Part shown: in pieces, positions 1 to 9,332 of the stretch
How positions within the stretch are numbered: the stretch's first letter is position 1
Layout: each line of letters starts with the position of its first letter
Assembly (NCBI GenBank): GCA_000504425.1
Contig: KI632513.1
Location: 1,543,491 to 1,607,490 of the forward strand
Origin: Rhodopseudomonas palustris JSC-3b
GTDB taxonomy: Bacteria > Pseudomonadota > Alphaproteobacteria > Rhizobiales > Xanthobacteraceae
DNA: 64,000 nucleotides
Reading direction: 5' to 3'
Translations under genes and position numbers: made by a program
The notes under the pieces: generated by a model
Databases searched by the model: none
What the model saw: only the letters and a program-made list of their open reading frames with translations
What the model was told of the DNA's origin: nothing

Positions 1-110
1 ATTAACGCACCTCATCATGGCGAGGCGACGCAGCCGACGAAGCAATCCATGATTGATGCTTATTGGAGTGCTGGATTGCTTCGCTGCGCTCGCAATGACG
101 GGGCCAGCGC
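1..110. repeat. Intergenic palindromic repeat (cgtcattgcgag family)
   Basis: Two inverted arms are visible. One ends in cgacgaagcaatccatga near 35-52, and the other reads tggattgcttcgctgcgctcgcaatgacg near 73-100. The same motif returns near 12.63-12.72 kb and 20.10-20.20 kb. It is non-coding and resembles BIME-like elements of the Bradyrhizobium group; the family assignment is from memory. Confidence 0.6.
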
Positions 111-200
111 GTCGAGACAACGCATCAGACCATCAATCATATCTTTTTCGAGTGAAGTGGCCCCGGTTCGCGTCTCAAGCCCCCGGCGAGGCAATGTCCG

Positions 201-608
201 TCAGGTCAGTGGATCGAACATGCACTGCATGGTCGGCCGCGCGATCTGGGTAAAGGTCGGCGCGATCAAGGGCTGCTTCGAGGGCGGCACCCATTCGACC
301 TCGATCCGCGGCACCCCGGTTTCGCCGATCCCGCGCAGCAGCGCTTCGCGCAGATCGGCATCCTCCACCACCGCGACGGCGTGATCATGCAGACAGCCGC
401 ACACTTGTTGCGGATGCGCCCAGCGGCCGGACATGTGGGTGGTGCAGGCGCGGATGAATTCGATGCGCCGGTCGGTCGCTTTCAGCGACCAGCTATGGAG
501 CTGGAGCTTTGGCTGAGCCGGCATCGGCGGACGATTGCTCTGCTCGGCGCGCGCAGGCGCGCAGAGCACGACCAACACGCTGGCAACCACTACGCCGCGA
601 AGCATCAT
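201..608 (-). CDS. Small exported protein of unknown function
   Basis: The 135-aa product begins with a typical Sec signal peptide (a hydrophobic VVASVLVVLCAPARA stretch ending in an Ala-x-Ala cleavage site near residue 21). The mature part holds three Cys residues (ACTTH, VCGCL) and one more near the C-terminus (MQCMF), so disulfides in the periplasm are possible. I do not recognise the family. The start ATG overlaps the stop of a weak upstream frame by an ATGA junction. A second ATG follows immediately, so the exact start could move by one codon. Confidence 0.6.
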   Translation of the reverse strand: MMLRGVVVASVLVVLCAPARAEQSNRPPMPAQPKLQLHSWSLKATDRRIEFIRACTTHMSGRWAHPQQVCGCLHDHAVAVVEDADLREALLRGIGETGVPRIEVEWVPPSKQPLIAPTFTQIARPTMQCMFDPLT

Positions 609-937
609 CGTCGCGCATCCAGCTGGATCGGACCGTGCGTTTCAGCGCTGGCCACCGGCTGGCGCCACTGTGCACCTCGCCGCACCGTAGCGCCTGACAG
701 CTCGCCGGCCCGCCCGGCATGGTCGTTATGCGCAGTCCACCGGCGATCGCAGAACTCAGCGAACACTGCACGGCATTCACGAGAAAGAGGCACCACCGCT
801 CGCATCAGGCCATCACCTGTGACGGGTCGCAGCCAAGAGCCGCTGCACATTACCGCGATACGCAATCCGTGTTTCAGCAGCGCTTCATAGTCAAGAAAAA
901 CGGTTTCGTTATCACCATGAAATGTTTCACGGGCCAA
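605..937 (-). CDS. Possible small hypothetical protein
   Basis: This is a 110-aa frame with a TTG start. Its first forty residues look protein-like (for example LDYEALLKHGLRIAVMC), but the C-terminal half is Arg/Ala-rich and could be a read-through of non-coding high-GC DNA. The only support is that its TGA overlaps the next gene's ATG (ATGA), an arrangement common in coupled genes. No family is recognised. It may be spurious. Confidence 0.25.
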   Translation of the reverse strand: MARETFHGDNETVFLDYEALLKHGLRIAVMCSGSWLRPVTGDGLMRAVVPLSRECRAVFAEFCDRRWTAHNDHAGRAGELSGATVRRGAQWRQPVASAETHGPIQLDARR

Positions 938-1145
938 ATTCGCTATGAAACACAGTGACGAACGCTGCGCATGTCACACAATTGTCGCGCCTGTGACGAC
1001 GGTGAATATCGCGATTGATTCGCGACTTCTGCAGGCCGCACGAGCGCCCCGCGGGGAGCCACGCAACCAGTCCGGCGCCGTGCGCGCTGGCCTGCATCCG
1101 CCGGAGATCGACGACGACGGCAGGCCAGCAGCGGACACGCGGCGC
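938..1145. other. Intergenic stretch without recognised features
   Basis: Neither strand shows a convincing gene, terminator or repeat between the weak frame ending near 937 and the CreA-like gene. If the 605-937 frame is not real, the empty stretch extends back to 609. Confidence 0.4.
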
Positions 1146-1685
1146 TTACTTAAAATAGTCGGCGCATTTGGCGACTTCGGTCTCGGCACCCCACGGCATG
1201 ATCGGCACCGACGAAGTCGAGTTCTTCGGTGAACCTTCGATGATGCGGTCCGAGTACACCATGTAGACCAGCACGTTGCGCTTGGTGTCGCAGCCGCGCA
1301 CGATCTGCATCTTCTTGAAGAACAGCGAGCGGCGCTTGCGGAACATGTCGTCGCCCTGCTCCAGCTTGTCGCTGAACTTGATCGGACCGACCTGGCGGCA
1401 CGCCAGCGAGATGTCCGACACTTCTTCGGCAAGCCCGAGCCAGCCCTTGAAACCGCCGCGCTCCGGCACGGTGAAATGGCAGGCGACGCCCTGCACTTCA
1501 GGATCGTCGACGGCGTAAGTGGCGAGCTTGTCGTTCGGGCTCAGCCATTTGAACACGGTCGAGCGACGAAAGATCAGATCCGGCTCATCGGCGGCGCTCG
1601 CCACCGATCCGGTCAGCAAGACGCCGGCGAGCGCGGCGAGCGTCCAGATCTTCAAGCGTGAGGGCCGAGTATCGCGGAAAGTCAT
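1146..1685 (-). CDS. creA: CreA family exported protein
   Basis: The product is about 179 aa with an N-terminal signal peptide (hydrophobic LAALAGVLLTGSVASAA, cleaved near residue 32). The mature part matches the CreA family as I know it: a DLIFRRSTVFKWL opening, a central VQGVACHFT segment, the DISLACRQVGPI segment, and a C-terminal LVYMVYSDRIIEGSPKN stretch. Four conserved Cys residues are visible. The family's biochemical role is unknown. I chose the ATG at 1685 over the one at 1703 because a GGAG motif sits seven bases upstream of it. Confidence 0.85.
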   Translation of the reverse strand: MTFRDTRPSRLKIWTLAALAGVLLTGSVASAADEPDLIFRRSTVFKWLSPNDKLATYAVDDPEVQGVACHFTVPERGGFKGWLGLAEEVSDISLACRQVGPIKFSDKLEQGDDMFRKRRSLFFKKMQIVRGCDTKRNVLVYMVYSDRIIEGSPKNSTSSVPIMPWGAETEVAKCADYFK

Positions 1686-1900
1686 CGATGTCTCCGTCAA
1701 CATTGTGGTGCCTATTTAGGGTGGCGAGGCCGCCGTGAAAGAGCGACGATTCGCAGTATGGGCATTAACGAGATGTGAGGCTTTTCTGGTACTGTTGAAA
1801 CAAAATGGGCTGAAGAGTGACGGCTGCCTTGTGAACGGCCGACCAGACCCGCACACTACCCAGCGATTCCGCAATCGGCGACGGTATTCGAGGACATTTC

Positions 1901-3502
1901 GTGGCCTGGCAGCATGGATTCAGAACAATCGGGACGCTCCGCTTCAACTCAGCAACGCGGCGGGGAACGCCGCTCGCCGTGCTGGCGGCTGCGGCGGGGC
2001 CGGTTGCCACCACCAGCACGGCGGACGCATTCGGATCGCTGTTCTGGCCTGATTCCGACGTCGGCTATTATCACGACGAACCGGCGCCGCCCCCGCCGCC
2101 CAAGCGCCGCGCCAAAACCTATCCCACCATCGACCGCAAGCTTGAGCTGCAGCACAAGCAGGCCAGCAAGCCGCAGGGGCCGCTGGTGATTTCGGTATCG
2201 ATCGCGCACCAGTCGATGAAGGTGTACGACGCCAACGGCCTGTTCGCGGAAACGCCGGTGTCGACCGGCATGCGCGGCCATTCGACGCCGATGGGCGTGT
2301 TCAGCATCATTCAAAAAAACAAGTTCCACCGCTCCAATCTCTATAGCGGAGCGCCGATGCCTTACATGCAGCGCATCACCTGGTCCGGGGTCGCGCTGCA
2401 TGCCGGCGCATTGCCCGGCTATCCGGCGTCGCATGGCTGCATCCGCATGCCGATGAGCTTTGCCATGAAGCTCTGGAACTGGACGCGCATGGGCTCGCGC
2501 GTGGTGATCACGCCCGGCGAAGTGGCGCCGCAGCCATTCAGCCATCCGACCCTGGTGGCGCAGAAGCCGTCGCCGACCCAGAACGCCGCCGCCCCGGAAG
2601 ATGGCCGCCTTGATGCGGCACGCGCTGATGCTGGCGAAGCTGTGGCCGCAGCGCCAACCGACCTCAATTTGCGGCCGGCGCTCAATCCGAGCAGCGAGCC
2701 GACCGCCGCGCCGCGCGCGCAGATTCGCACCGCCGATGCTGGTCGCCTGACCAGCGCGACGCCGACCGCCTCCGACGCCGGCGCGCAGGCCGCCGAGCCT
2801 GCGGCTGCCAAGGAGGCCGCGCCGCCCGCCAAGGCCGAGAGCGGCACCGACAGCCAAGCGGACTCCGGCAAGGCCGACGCCAATAAGGCTGAGAGCAACA
2901 AGGCTGAGGCGAACAAGGCCGAGGCCAGCAAAGCCGACGCCGCTGCCGAGACCAAGCCGGCTGCTGGCGCGGCCGCGGAGGCGGAGGCCAAACCGGCCGC
3001 GCCCGGCACCGATGCCGCAGCCAAGCCCGAGGCCGCACCGGCGCCCAAGCGCAGCGGTCAGATCGCCGCCTTCATCAGCGGCAAGGATTCGCGGCTCTAT
3101 GTGCGCCAGGAATTTGCGCCGCTGTTCGACGTGCCGGTCGAGATCACCGCCAGCGACCGCCCGCTCGGCACCCACGTGTTCACTGCGCGGCTCGACAAGG
3201 ACAATGGCAACGCGATCTCGTGGTCGGTGGTGTCGATGCCGCAGAGCGCGCGCCAGGCCGACGCGACCGATGACAGCCGCACCAGCCGCCGTCGCAAGGC
3301 CGCCGAGGCTGCCGACGAGGTCAAGGCCAAGCCGCAGCCCAACAGCGCGGCCGAGGCGCTTGATCGGCTCAAGATTCCAGCAGAGGCGATGGCCAGGATT
3401 GCCGCGGAACTGTCCACCGGCGCTTCGCTGATCGTCTCCGATCACGGCATTGCCAGCGGCGAAACCGGCGCCGGCACGGGCTTTATCATTCCGCTGCGCT
3501 GA
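1901..3502 (+). CDS. L,D-transpeptidase (YkuD fold) with low-complexity linker and extra C-terminal domain
   Basis: This 533-aa exported protein has a YkuD catalytic domain near residues 85-205. The active-site SHGCIRMP motif places the catalytic Cys at residue 180. L,D-transpeptidases form 3-3 crosslinks in peptidoglycan or attach proteins to it in the periplasm. Residues 210-385 are an Ala/Pro/Lys/Glu-rich linker with near-repeats such as NKAEANKAEASKAD. The last 150 residues form a separate domain (opening IAAFISGKDSRLYVRQ) found in related rhizobial proteins. The start is GTG with GAGGA seven bases upstream. The protein is longer than a minimal YkuD protein because of the linker and tail. 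Confidence 0.88.
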   Translation: MAWQHGFRTIGTLRFNSATRRGTPLAVLAAAAGPVATTSTADAFGSLFWPDSDVGYYHDEPAPPPPPKRRAKTYPTIDRKLELQHKQASKPQGPLVISVSIAHQSMKVYDANGLFAETPVSTGMRGHSTPMGVFSIIQKNKFHRSNLYSGAPMPYMQRITWSGVALHAGALPGYPASHGCIRMPMSFAMKLWNWTRMGSRVVITPGEVAPQPFSHPTLVAQKPSPTQNAAAPEDGRLDAARADAGEAVAAAPTDLNLRPALNPSSEPTAAPRAQIRTADAGRLTSATPTASDAGAQAAEPAAAKEAAPPAKAESGTDSQADSGKADANKAESNKAEANKAEASKADAAAETKPAAGAAAEAEAKPAAPGTDAAAKPEAAPAPKRSGQIAAFISGKDSRLYVRQEFAPLFDVPVEITASDRPLGTHVFTARLDKDNGNAISWSVVSMPQSARQADATDDSRTSRRRKAAEAADEVKAKPQPNSAAEALDRLKIPAEAMARIAAELSTGASLIVSDHGIASGETGAGTGFIIPLR

Positions 3503-3673
3503 AGCCGCGATCGCGGCGCAGCGCAGGCAGACGAGTGTTGCAGTTGCCAAGGCAAGCGGTGCGAAAAAACCGATTGCCGGACCGGCGCGGCAACCTCTAG
3601 GCTTCAATTACAGGCGAGACGAGACCATGATTCTCGCCAGGGGAATATCGGGAGTCGAACGGAGGAGAAGTCG

Positions 3674-4645
3674 ATGCGCGTTGCGGCAGGACTGCTGATT
3701 GCGGGTGCTGTCTCGGCTGGCGTGGTGATGGCTGCATGGGCGCAAAGCACGCCGCAGCCGGCAACGTCGCGCAGCGCTGGTTCCGCACCGCCCCCACCTG
3801 CCGCGGCCGCTGCGCCAGCGGCGGCCCCGGCTCCCGCCGCCCCTGCGGCTATCAAGAACACCTGCGCCAATCCCGATGCGCTCGGCGTCGGCCGAGTGGT
3901 CGAGATCGACACCACCGGCGGCCCTGGGTTCGGCTTCGAGCATTTCAAGCAGCTCGATTTCTTGCGCGACAAGGAAGTGGTGCTGACCTTCGATGACGGC
4001 CCCTGGCCGGTGAACACCCCGGCCGTGCTGAAAGCACTCGGCGAAGAATGCACCAAGGCGATCTTCTTCCCGATCGGCAAGCACGCCACTTACTATCCGG
4101 AAATTCTCAAGCAGGTCGCCACCGCCGGCCACACGGTCGGCGCGCACACCTGGTCGCACGCCAATCTCAACAACAAGAAGCTGTCGGAGCAGCAGCAGAT
4201 CGACGAGATCGAAAAGGGCTATAGCGCGGTGAAATGGGCGATCGGCGGCGCGCCGGCGCCGTTCTTCCGGTTCCCGGCGTTGCAGCACCCGCCGACCATG
4301 GTGACCTATCTCGGCAACCGCAATGTCGCGATCTACTCCTGCGACGTTGATTCATTCGACTTCCGCGCCAAAAACGCCGACAAGATCGTCGAGACCGTGA
4401 TGGGCAAGCTCGACAAGAACGGCAAGGGCATCATCTTGATGCATGATTTCCAAAAGCACACCGCGGAGGCACTGCCGCTGCTGCTGCGCAAGCTGAAGGC
4501 GGGCGGCTACAAGGTGGTGCATATGCGCGCCAAGGCGCAGCTGCAGACCATCGCTTCCTATGACGAAGCGCTCGCCAAGGACAGCAAGCTGCCGACCGTG
4601 TCGGCGCGCCCGGTGTCGAGCGTGGTGCAGACCGTTGCCGAATAA
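3674..4645 (+). CDS. Exported polysaccharide deacetylase (NodB homology)
   Basis: The 323-aa product has a signal peptide (to about residue 24), a short Ala/Pro-rich spacer and a NodB-fold domain. The first motif TFDDGP gives the catalytic and metal-binding Asp pair at 107-108. The second motif HTWSH gives metal-binding His at 158 and 162. Later motifs are FFRFPALQHP and IILMHD. These enzymes remove acetyl groups from N-acetylated glycans such as peptidoglycan; the substrate here is unknown. A strong SD (ggaggag) precedes the ATG. It follows the L,D-transpeptidase, so a shared cell-wall role is plausible. Confidence 0.88.
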   Translation: MRVAAGLLIAGAVSAGVVMAAWAQSTPQPATSRSAGSAPPPPAAAAAPAAAPAPAAPAAIKNTCANPDALGVGRVVEIDTTGGPGFGFEHFKQLDFLRDKEVVLTFDDGPWPVNTPAVLKALGEECTKAIFFPIGKHATYYPEILKQVATAGHTVGAHTWSHANLNNKKLSEQQQIDEIEKGYSAVKWAIGGAPAPFFRFPALQHPPTMVTYLGNRNVAIYSCDVDSFDFRAKNADKIVETVMGKLDKNGKGIILMHDFQKHTAEALPLLLRKLKAGGYKVVHMRAKAQLQTIASYDEALAKDSKLPTVSARPVSSVVQTVAE

Positions 4646-4681
4646 TCCTCGCGCACAGTTTTGGGATCTGTCGTCGAGGTG

Positions 4682-5248
4682 GTGAAGTCGCAGTCATCAA
4701 AGCTGGCGATCGAAGGCTATGTGATCGTATCCGCGGACGGCATGCTCGCGGATGCGGCAGGTCTGATGCCGGAATCGCTGAAATTCCCTGGCGATCAGCG
4801 CTTCTTCAACGACGCGCTCGAGCGCGCCGATCTGATCGTGCACGGCCGCAATTCATTCGAGGATCAGCCGAACTCGCCGCGCCGCCGCCGCATCATCGCC
4901 ACCCGCCAAGTGGCGGCGCTGGCGGCGGACCCGACGAACCCGAACGCCACGCTCTGGAACCCGGCGGGCGCGTCGTTTGACGATGCCTGCGCTCAGGCTG
5001 GCGTTACCGCCGGCACCGCCGCGATCATCGGCGGGCCTGAGATCTTCGCGCTGTTCTTCGATCGTTTCGACACGTTCTGGCTGTCGCAGGCGCCGCGCGT
5101 GCGCCTGCCCGGCGGCGAGCCGTGCTTTCCGGGCGTGCCGGCGCAAACCCCGGAACAGCTGCTCGCGGCGCATGGGCTGTCACCGCATGAGGTTACGCTG
5201 CTCGATCCCGCCGATGACGTGCGCGTCACCGCCTGGCGGCGCGGCTGA
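4682..5248 (+). CDS. RibD C-terminal/dihydrofolate reductase-like protein
   Basis: The product is about 188 aa and begins with a DHFR-fold signature (EGYVIVSADGMLAD). The segments ADLIVHGRNSFED, RRRRIIATR and AAIIGGPEIFALFFDRFDTFWLSQAPRVRLPGGEPCFPG follow the RibD_C pattern, with GG before the second nucleotide-binding helix. It probably binds NADPH and reduces a pterin or pyrimidine-like substrate, but the real substrate is not evident. Start choice: GTG at 4682 with GAGG just upstream; an in-frame TTG at 4661 is less likely. Confidence 0.75.
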   Translation: MKSQSSKLAIEGYVIVSADGMLADAAGLMPESLKFPGDQRFFNDALERADLIVHGRNSFEDQPNSPRRRRIIATRQVAALAADPTNPNATLWNPAGASFDDACAQAGVTAGTAAIIGGPEIFALFFDRFDTFWLSQAPRVRLPGGEPCFPGVPAQTPEQLLAAHGLSPHEVTLLDPADDVRVTAWRRG

Positions 5249-5375
5249 AGCCCGGGCTCTGCCCTGCCAATGATCAACACCACGACCTGCCCCGAGCGTT
5301 GTTGATCGGGCGGCGGAATGCTACGGCAGCAGTCGCGACCGCCTGCCTCGTCTGCCGCCATAACCGGAACCTGCC

Positions 5376-5855
5376 GTGACCACCGCCATTCGCATCTATG
5401 TTGACGCCGACGCCTGTCCGGTCAAAGACGAAATCTACAAAGTGGCGTTCCGGCATGGGGTGCCGGTCAGCATCGTCGCTGGCGGCTTCATCTGGGTGCC
5501 GCATGATCCGCTGGTCGAGCGCATTGCCGCCGGCCACGGCATGGATGCCGCCGACGACTGGATCGCCGCCCGGGTCGGGCCGAGCGATATTGTGATCACC
5601 GCCGACATTCCGCTCGCCGATCGCTGCGTCAAAGCCGGCGCCACCGTGATCGCGCCAAACGGCAAGCCGTATTCTGAAGAGTCGATCGGCATGACGCTGG
5701 CGGTGCGCAATCTGATGACCGAGCTGCGCTCGTCGGGCGAAGTCACCGGCGGGCCGCGCGCCTTCTCGCCGCGCGACCGTTCCACTTTCCTATCGACGCT
5801 CGACGCCACCATCCGCCGCCTGCAGCGCGCGCGGGCCGATCAACCGCACACCTGA
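5376..5855 (+). CDS. yaiI: YaiI/YqxD family protein (DUF188)
   Basis: The 159-aa product opens with [18 protein letters not shown], the hallmark of the family, followed by [24 protein letters not shown] and [14 protein letters not shown] near the end. The fold is PIN-like with conserved acidic residues, and the function is unproven. The start is GTG. It lies 17 bases ahead of the ABC-F gene on the same strand and may be co-transcribed with it. Confidence 0.9.
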   Translation: MTTAIRIYVDADACPVKDEIYKVAFRHGVPVSIVAGGFIWVPHDPLVERIAAGHGMDAADDWIAARVGPSDIVITADIPLADRCVKAGATVIAPNGKPYSEESIGMTLAVRNLMTELRSSGEVTGGPRAFSPRDRSTFLSTLDATIRRLQRARADQPHT

Positions 5856-5872
5856 GCGACACCAGACCCGTT

Positions 5873-7696
5873 ATGGCGCCTCCGCTGATCCAACTGAAAG
5901 ACATCGCGCTGACTTTTGGCGGCGCGCCGCTGCTCGCCGGCGTCGAACTGACCGTGTCCGCAGGCGATCGGTTCTGCCTGATCGGCCGCAACGGCTCGGG
6001 CAAATCGACGCTGCTGAAGATCGTTGCCGGGCTGGTGCAGCCCGACCATGGCAGCCGCTTTGTGCAGCCGGGCGCCACGGTGCGTTATCTGCCGCAGGAG
6101 CCGGATTTTTCCGGCTTTGCGACCACGCTGGCCTATGTCGAGGCGGGCTTGGCGCCGGGCGACGATCACTACAAGGCCGCTTATCTTCTGGAACAGCTCG
6201 GCCTGCACGGCGATGAAAATCCCGCGCATCTGTCGGGCGGCGAAGCGCGCCGCGCGGCGCTGGCGCGTATTCTGGCGCCTGATCCCGACATTCTGCTGCT
6301 CGACGAGCCGACCAACCATCTCGATCTCACCACCATCGAATGGCTGGAAAATGATCTCGCCGCGCGCAAGGCGGCGCTGATGATCATCAGCCACGACCGC
6401 CGCTTTCTGACCAATCTGTCGCGCGCCACTGCCTGGCTTGATCGCGGCACGGTGCGGCAGATCGACCGCGGCTTTGCCGCCTTCGAGCAATGGCGCGACG
6501 ATCTGCTCGCCGAGGAAGAACGCGAACAGCACAAGCTCGATCGCAAGATCGTCGCCGAGGAACATTGGCTGCGCTATGGCGTGTCCGGCCGGCGCAAGCG
6601 CAACGTCAAGCGGCTCGCCAATCTGCACGCGCTGCGCAGCGAGCGCCGCAATTATCGCGGCAGCGTCGGCAATGCCGCGATGGCTGCCGCCGAAGCGGAC
6701 AAATCCGGCAAGCTGGTGATCGAAGCCAAGTCGGTGAGCCGCAGCTATGACGGCCGCAAGATTGTCGATGACTTCTCGATCCGGATTCAGCGCGGCGACC
6801 GCATCGGCATCGTCGGCCCGAACGGCGCCGGCAAGACCACGCTGATCAACCTGCTGACCGGCGTCAGCGCGCCGGACACCGGCACGATCCGGCTCGGCAC
6901 CAATCTGGAAATGGCGACGCTCGATCAGAGTCGCGACAGCCTCGATCCGAAATCGACGCTGAGCGAAGCTTTGACCGGCGGCCGCGGCGACACCGTGATG
7001 GTCGGTGGCAAGCCGCGTCATGTGATCGGCTACATGAAGGACTTTCTGTTCGCGCAGCAGCAGGCGCGCACGCCGCTGGAAGCGCTGTCCGGCGGCGAGC
7101 GCGGCCGGGTGATGCTGGCGCGGGCGCTGGCCAAGCCGTCCAACCTCTTGGTGCTCGACGAGCCGACCAACGATCTCGATCTGGAAACGCTCGACGTGCT
7201 CGAGGAAATGCTCGGCGACTATGAGGGCACGGTGATCCTGGTCAGCCACGACCGCGACTTTCTCGATCGCGTCGTGACCTCGGTGATCGTGCCGGAAGGC
7301 AATGGCCGCTGGATCGAATATGCTGGCGGTTATTCCGACATGCTGGCGCAGCGCGGCGCCGATCTGACGCGCGAAGCGGTCAAGGGCACCGCCGCCAAGA
7401 GCGACGGCGCCAAGGCGGACAAGACCGACACCAAGGCCGCGGCGCCGGCACCGAAGCGCAAGCTCAGCTTTAACGAAAAGCACGCGCTGGAAACGCTGCC
7501 GAAAACCATCGCCAAGCTGGAAGCCGAGATCGCCGAATTGCAGCGCGCGCTCGATGATCCGCAGCTCTTTGCCCGCGACCGCGCGAAATTCGACAAGGTG
7601 TCGGCGGCGATCGCCAAGGCCCACGAGGCGCAGCACGAGGCCGAGCATCGCTGGCTGGAACTCGAAATGCTGCGCGAGGAAATCGAGGGCTCGTAA
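5873..7696 (+). CDS. uup: ABC-F family ATPase, Uup-like
   Basis: The 607-aa cytoplasmic protein carries two ABC ATPase domains and no membrane segments. Walker A motifs are GRNGSGKST (first half) and GPNGAGKTT (second half). Signatures are LSGGEARRA and LSGGERGRV; Walker B motifs are LLLDEPTNHLD and LVLDEPTNDLD. Between the halves is a charged ABC-F linker (about residues 205-260). The C-terminal end is a Lys/Ala spacer followed by a coiled-coil arm (about 525-605) as in Uup, which is linked to DNA and ribosome quality control. The choice of Uup over other ABC-F members rests on that C-terminal arm. Confidence 0.88.
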   Translation: MAPPLIQLKDIALTFGGAPLLAGVELTVSAGDRFCLIGRNGSGKSTLLKIVAGLVQPDHGSRFVQPGATVRYLPQEPDFSGFATTLAYVEAGLAPGDDHYKAAYLLEQLGLHGDENPAHLSGGEARRAALARILAPDPDILLLDEPTNHLDLTTIEWLENDLAARKAALMIISHDRRFLTNLSRATAWLDRGTVRQIDRGFAAFEQWRDDLLAEEEREQHKLDRKIVAEEHWLRYGVSGRRKRNVKRLANLHALRSERRNYRGSVGNAAMAAAEADKSGKLVIEAKSVSRSYDGRKIVDDFSIRIQRGDRIGIVGPNGAGKTTLINLLTGVSAPDTGTIRLGTNLEMATLDQSRDSLDPKSTLSEALTGGRGDTVMVGGKPRHVIGYMKDFLFAQQQARTPLEALSGGERGRVMLARALAKPSNLLVLDEPTNDLDLETLDVLEEMLGDYEGTVILVSHDRDFLDRVVTSVIVPEGNGRWIEYAGGYSDMLAQRGADLTREAVKGTAAKSDGAKADKTDTKAAAPAPKRKLSFNEKHALETLPKTIAKLEAEIAELQRALDDPQLFARDRAKFDKVSAAIAKAHEAQHEAEHRWLELEMLREEIEGS

Positions 7697-7708
7697 CGCC
7701 CTCGCCGC

Positions 7709-8944
7709 TCACTTGGCGGCGAGATAGCGCAGCACGCCGCGCCCGGCGGCAGCGCCGGTGGCAAAGCAGCCGGTGAGCAGATAGCCGCCGGTCGGCGCTT
7801 CCCAATCCAGCATCTCGCCAGCGGCGAACACGCCCGGCAGCCGCCGCAGCATGAAATCATCGTCGCATTGCTCGCGGCCAATGCCGCCGGCGCTCGAGAT
7901 CGCGCGTTCGATCGGCTCGGTCGCGATCAGCCGCAGCGGCAGATCGTCGATCAATGCAGCGAGCTCGCCTGGCGCGAAAGACGCCAGCGGCCGCTTCAGC
8001 CGATGCGCGGCCTCTTGCAGCAGCGCGATCGCCTGCGGCGACAAATGCGCCGCCTTGCGCAGAAACGTCGCCAGCGATTGTTTGCCGCGCGGCGCGGCCA
8101 GTTTTGACGCCAGCTGCTCGATCGGCACATCGGGGCGCAACGCTAGATGCAGCGTCGCCTCGCCATGCAGATCGATCGCGTCGCGCAGCGCCGCCGACAG
8201 CGCGTAGATCGCGCCGCCCTGCAAGCCATCGCGGGTGATCATGGCCTCGCCGCGCAGCCGCCGCTCGCCAAAGCGCACGTCGATGCCCTTGAGCGGCTGC
8301 CCGGCAAAGCGTTCGCGCAGCAGCTCTGACCAGCCGACCACAAAGCCGCAATTGGCCGGCTTCAGCGGCGCTGCCTCAATGCCTTTGGCGGCGAGCAATG
8401 GGACCCAGCCGCCATCGGAGCCAAGCCGCGGCCAGCTCGCGCCGCCAAGCGCCAGCACGCTGGCGCGCGCCGTCACCGCCTGCTCGCCTGCCGGGGTCGA
8501 GAACAGCAGCGCGCCATCGTCGCGCCAGCCGTGCCAGCGATGTTTGAGGTTGAGCGTGACGCCGAGACCGGCCAGCCGGCTCAGCCAGGCGCGCAGCAGC
8601 GGCGACGCCTTCATCGCTTGCGGAAACACCCGGCCGCTGCTGCCGACAAAGGTCGGCTGCCCGAGGCCATCGCACCAGGCGCGCAGCGCGTCCGGCGGAA
8701 ACGCCGTGATCGCCGGCGTCAGCCAATCGGCGGCCGCACCATAGCGCGTGAGAAACGTCGCCAGTGGCTCGCTATGGGTCAGGTTGAGGCCACCACGCCC
8801 AGCGAGCAGGAATTTGCGGCCCGGCGCCGCCATGCCGTCAAAAATGGTGACGCGCGCGCCGCCCCCTGCGGCAACCTCAGCCGCCATCAGCCCGGCCGGG
8901 CCCGCGCCAATGATGGCGACGTCGATGATGTCAGGTTCTGTCAC
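7709..8944 (-). CDS. FAD-dependent oxidoreductase of the HI0933/TIGR03862 type
   Basis: The product is about 411 aa with a Rossmann FAD motif at the N-terminus (VAIIGAGPAGLMAAEVA) followed by GRKFLLAGRGGLNLTH, the family signature. The C-terminal ATPTGGYLLTGCFATGAAAGRGVL-like region closes the FAD site. Family members are flavoproteins with no settled substrate. It is convergent with the ABC-F gene, with the ends 12 bases apart. Start choice: in-frame GTG at 8944; a TTG at 8956 is also open and neither has a strong SD. Confidence 0.82.
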   Translation of the reverse strand: MTEPDIIDVAIIGAGPAGLMAAEVAAGGGARVTIFDGMAAPGRKFLLAGRGGLNLTHSEPLATFLTRYGAAADWLTPAITAFPPDALRAWCDGLGQPTFVGSSGRVFPQAMKASPLLRAWLSRLAGLGVTLNLKHRWHGWRDDGALLFSTPAGEQAVTARASVLALGGASWPRLGSDGGWVPLLAAKGIEAAPLKPANCGFVVGWSELLRERFAGQPLKGIDVRFGERRLRGEAMITRDGLQGGAIYALSAALRDAIDLHGEATLHLALRPDVPIEQLASKLAAPRGKQSLATFLRKAAHLSPQAIALLQEAAHRLKRPLASFAPGELAALIDDLPLRLIATEPIERAISSAGGIGREQCDDDFMLRRLPGVFAAGEMLDWEAPTGGYLLTGCFATGAAAGRGVLRYLAAK

Positions 8945-8956
8945 GGTCCATACCAA

Positions 8957-9332
8957 CGGCTAGTGATACGCACCTCCCCGCACGTCATGGCCGGGCTCGT
9001 CCCGGCCATCCACGTCTTTGATCCTGCACGTCGGTTAAGACGTGGATACCCGCGACAAGCGCGGGCATGACGGACCATTTTTGGGAACCGCTGGTATCAC
9101 CGGGCTCACGATCAGCCGTAGCAATGGTTCAATCGCGCCCGGACTGCAATCCGTCATTCCGGAATGCGGGCAGCACACCACTTGCGGCGGTCATTCCGGG
9201 GCGCGAGCGATGGCTCGCGAACCCGGAATCCGGCGCGGGCAATAACGAGATCCCGGGTGCGCGCTGCGCGCGCCCCGGGATGACAGAGAGAGCGTGGAGA
9301 CGCCGCGGCCAGCCTCAGGCCGCGGCAGCGCC
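8957..9332. repeat. Intergenic block of dispersed repeats
   Basis: No gene is seen here. Near 8985-9070 is catggccgggctcgtcccgg followed by a ccacgtctttg arm and a cgcgggcatgac end, a unit that recurs at 32.88-32.96 kb. Near 9151-9290 is a second palindromic element that starts gtcattccggaatgcgggca and ends in ccgggatgaca. Both look like small non-autonomous intergenic repeats. Confidence 0.6.

Noticed and set aside
1949-3607. Long minus-strand open frame opposite the L,D-transpeptidase
   Set aside because: Its translation is Arg/Gly/Ala-rich without any motif, while the plus strand has a clear YkuD domain. It is a high-GC shadow.
5840-7648. Long minus-strand frame opposite the ABC-F gene
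   Set aside because: The plus strand has both Walker motif sets; the antisense frame has no family features.
8957-9332. Possible small genes in the repeat block
   Set aside because: The frames cross palindromic repeat units that recur elsewhere and have no SD or protein-like composition.
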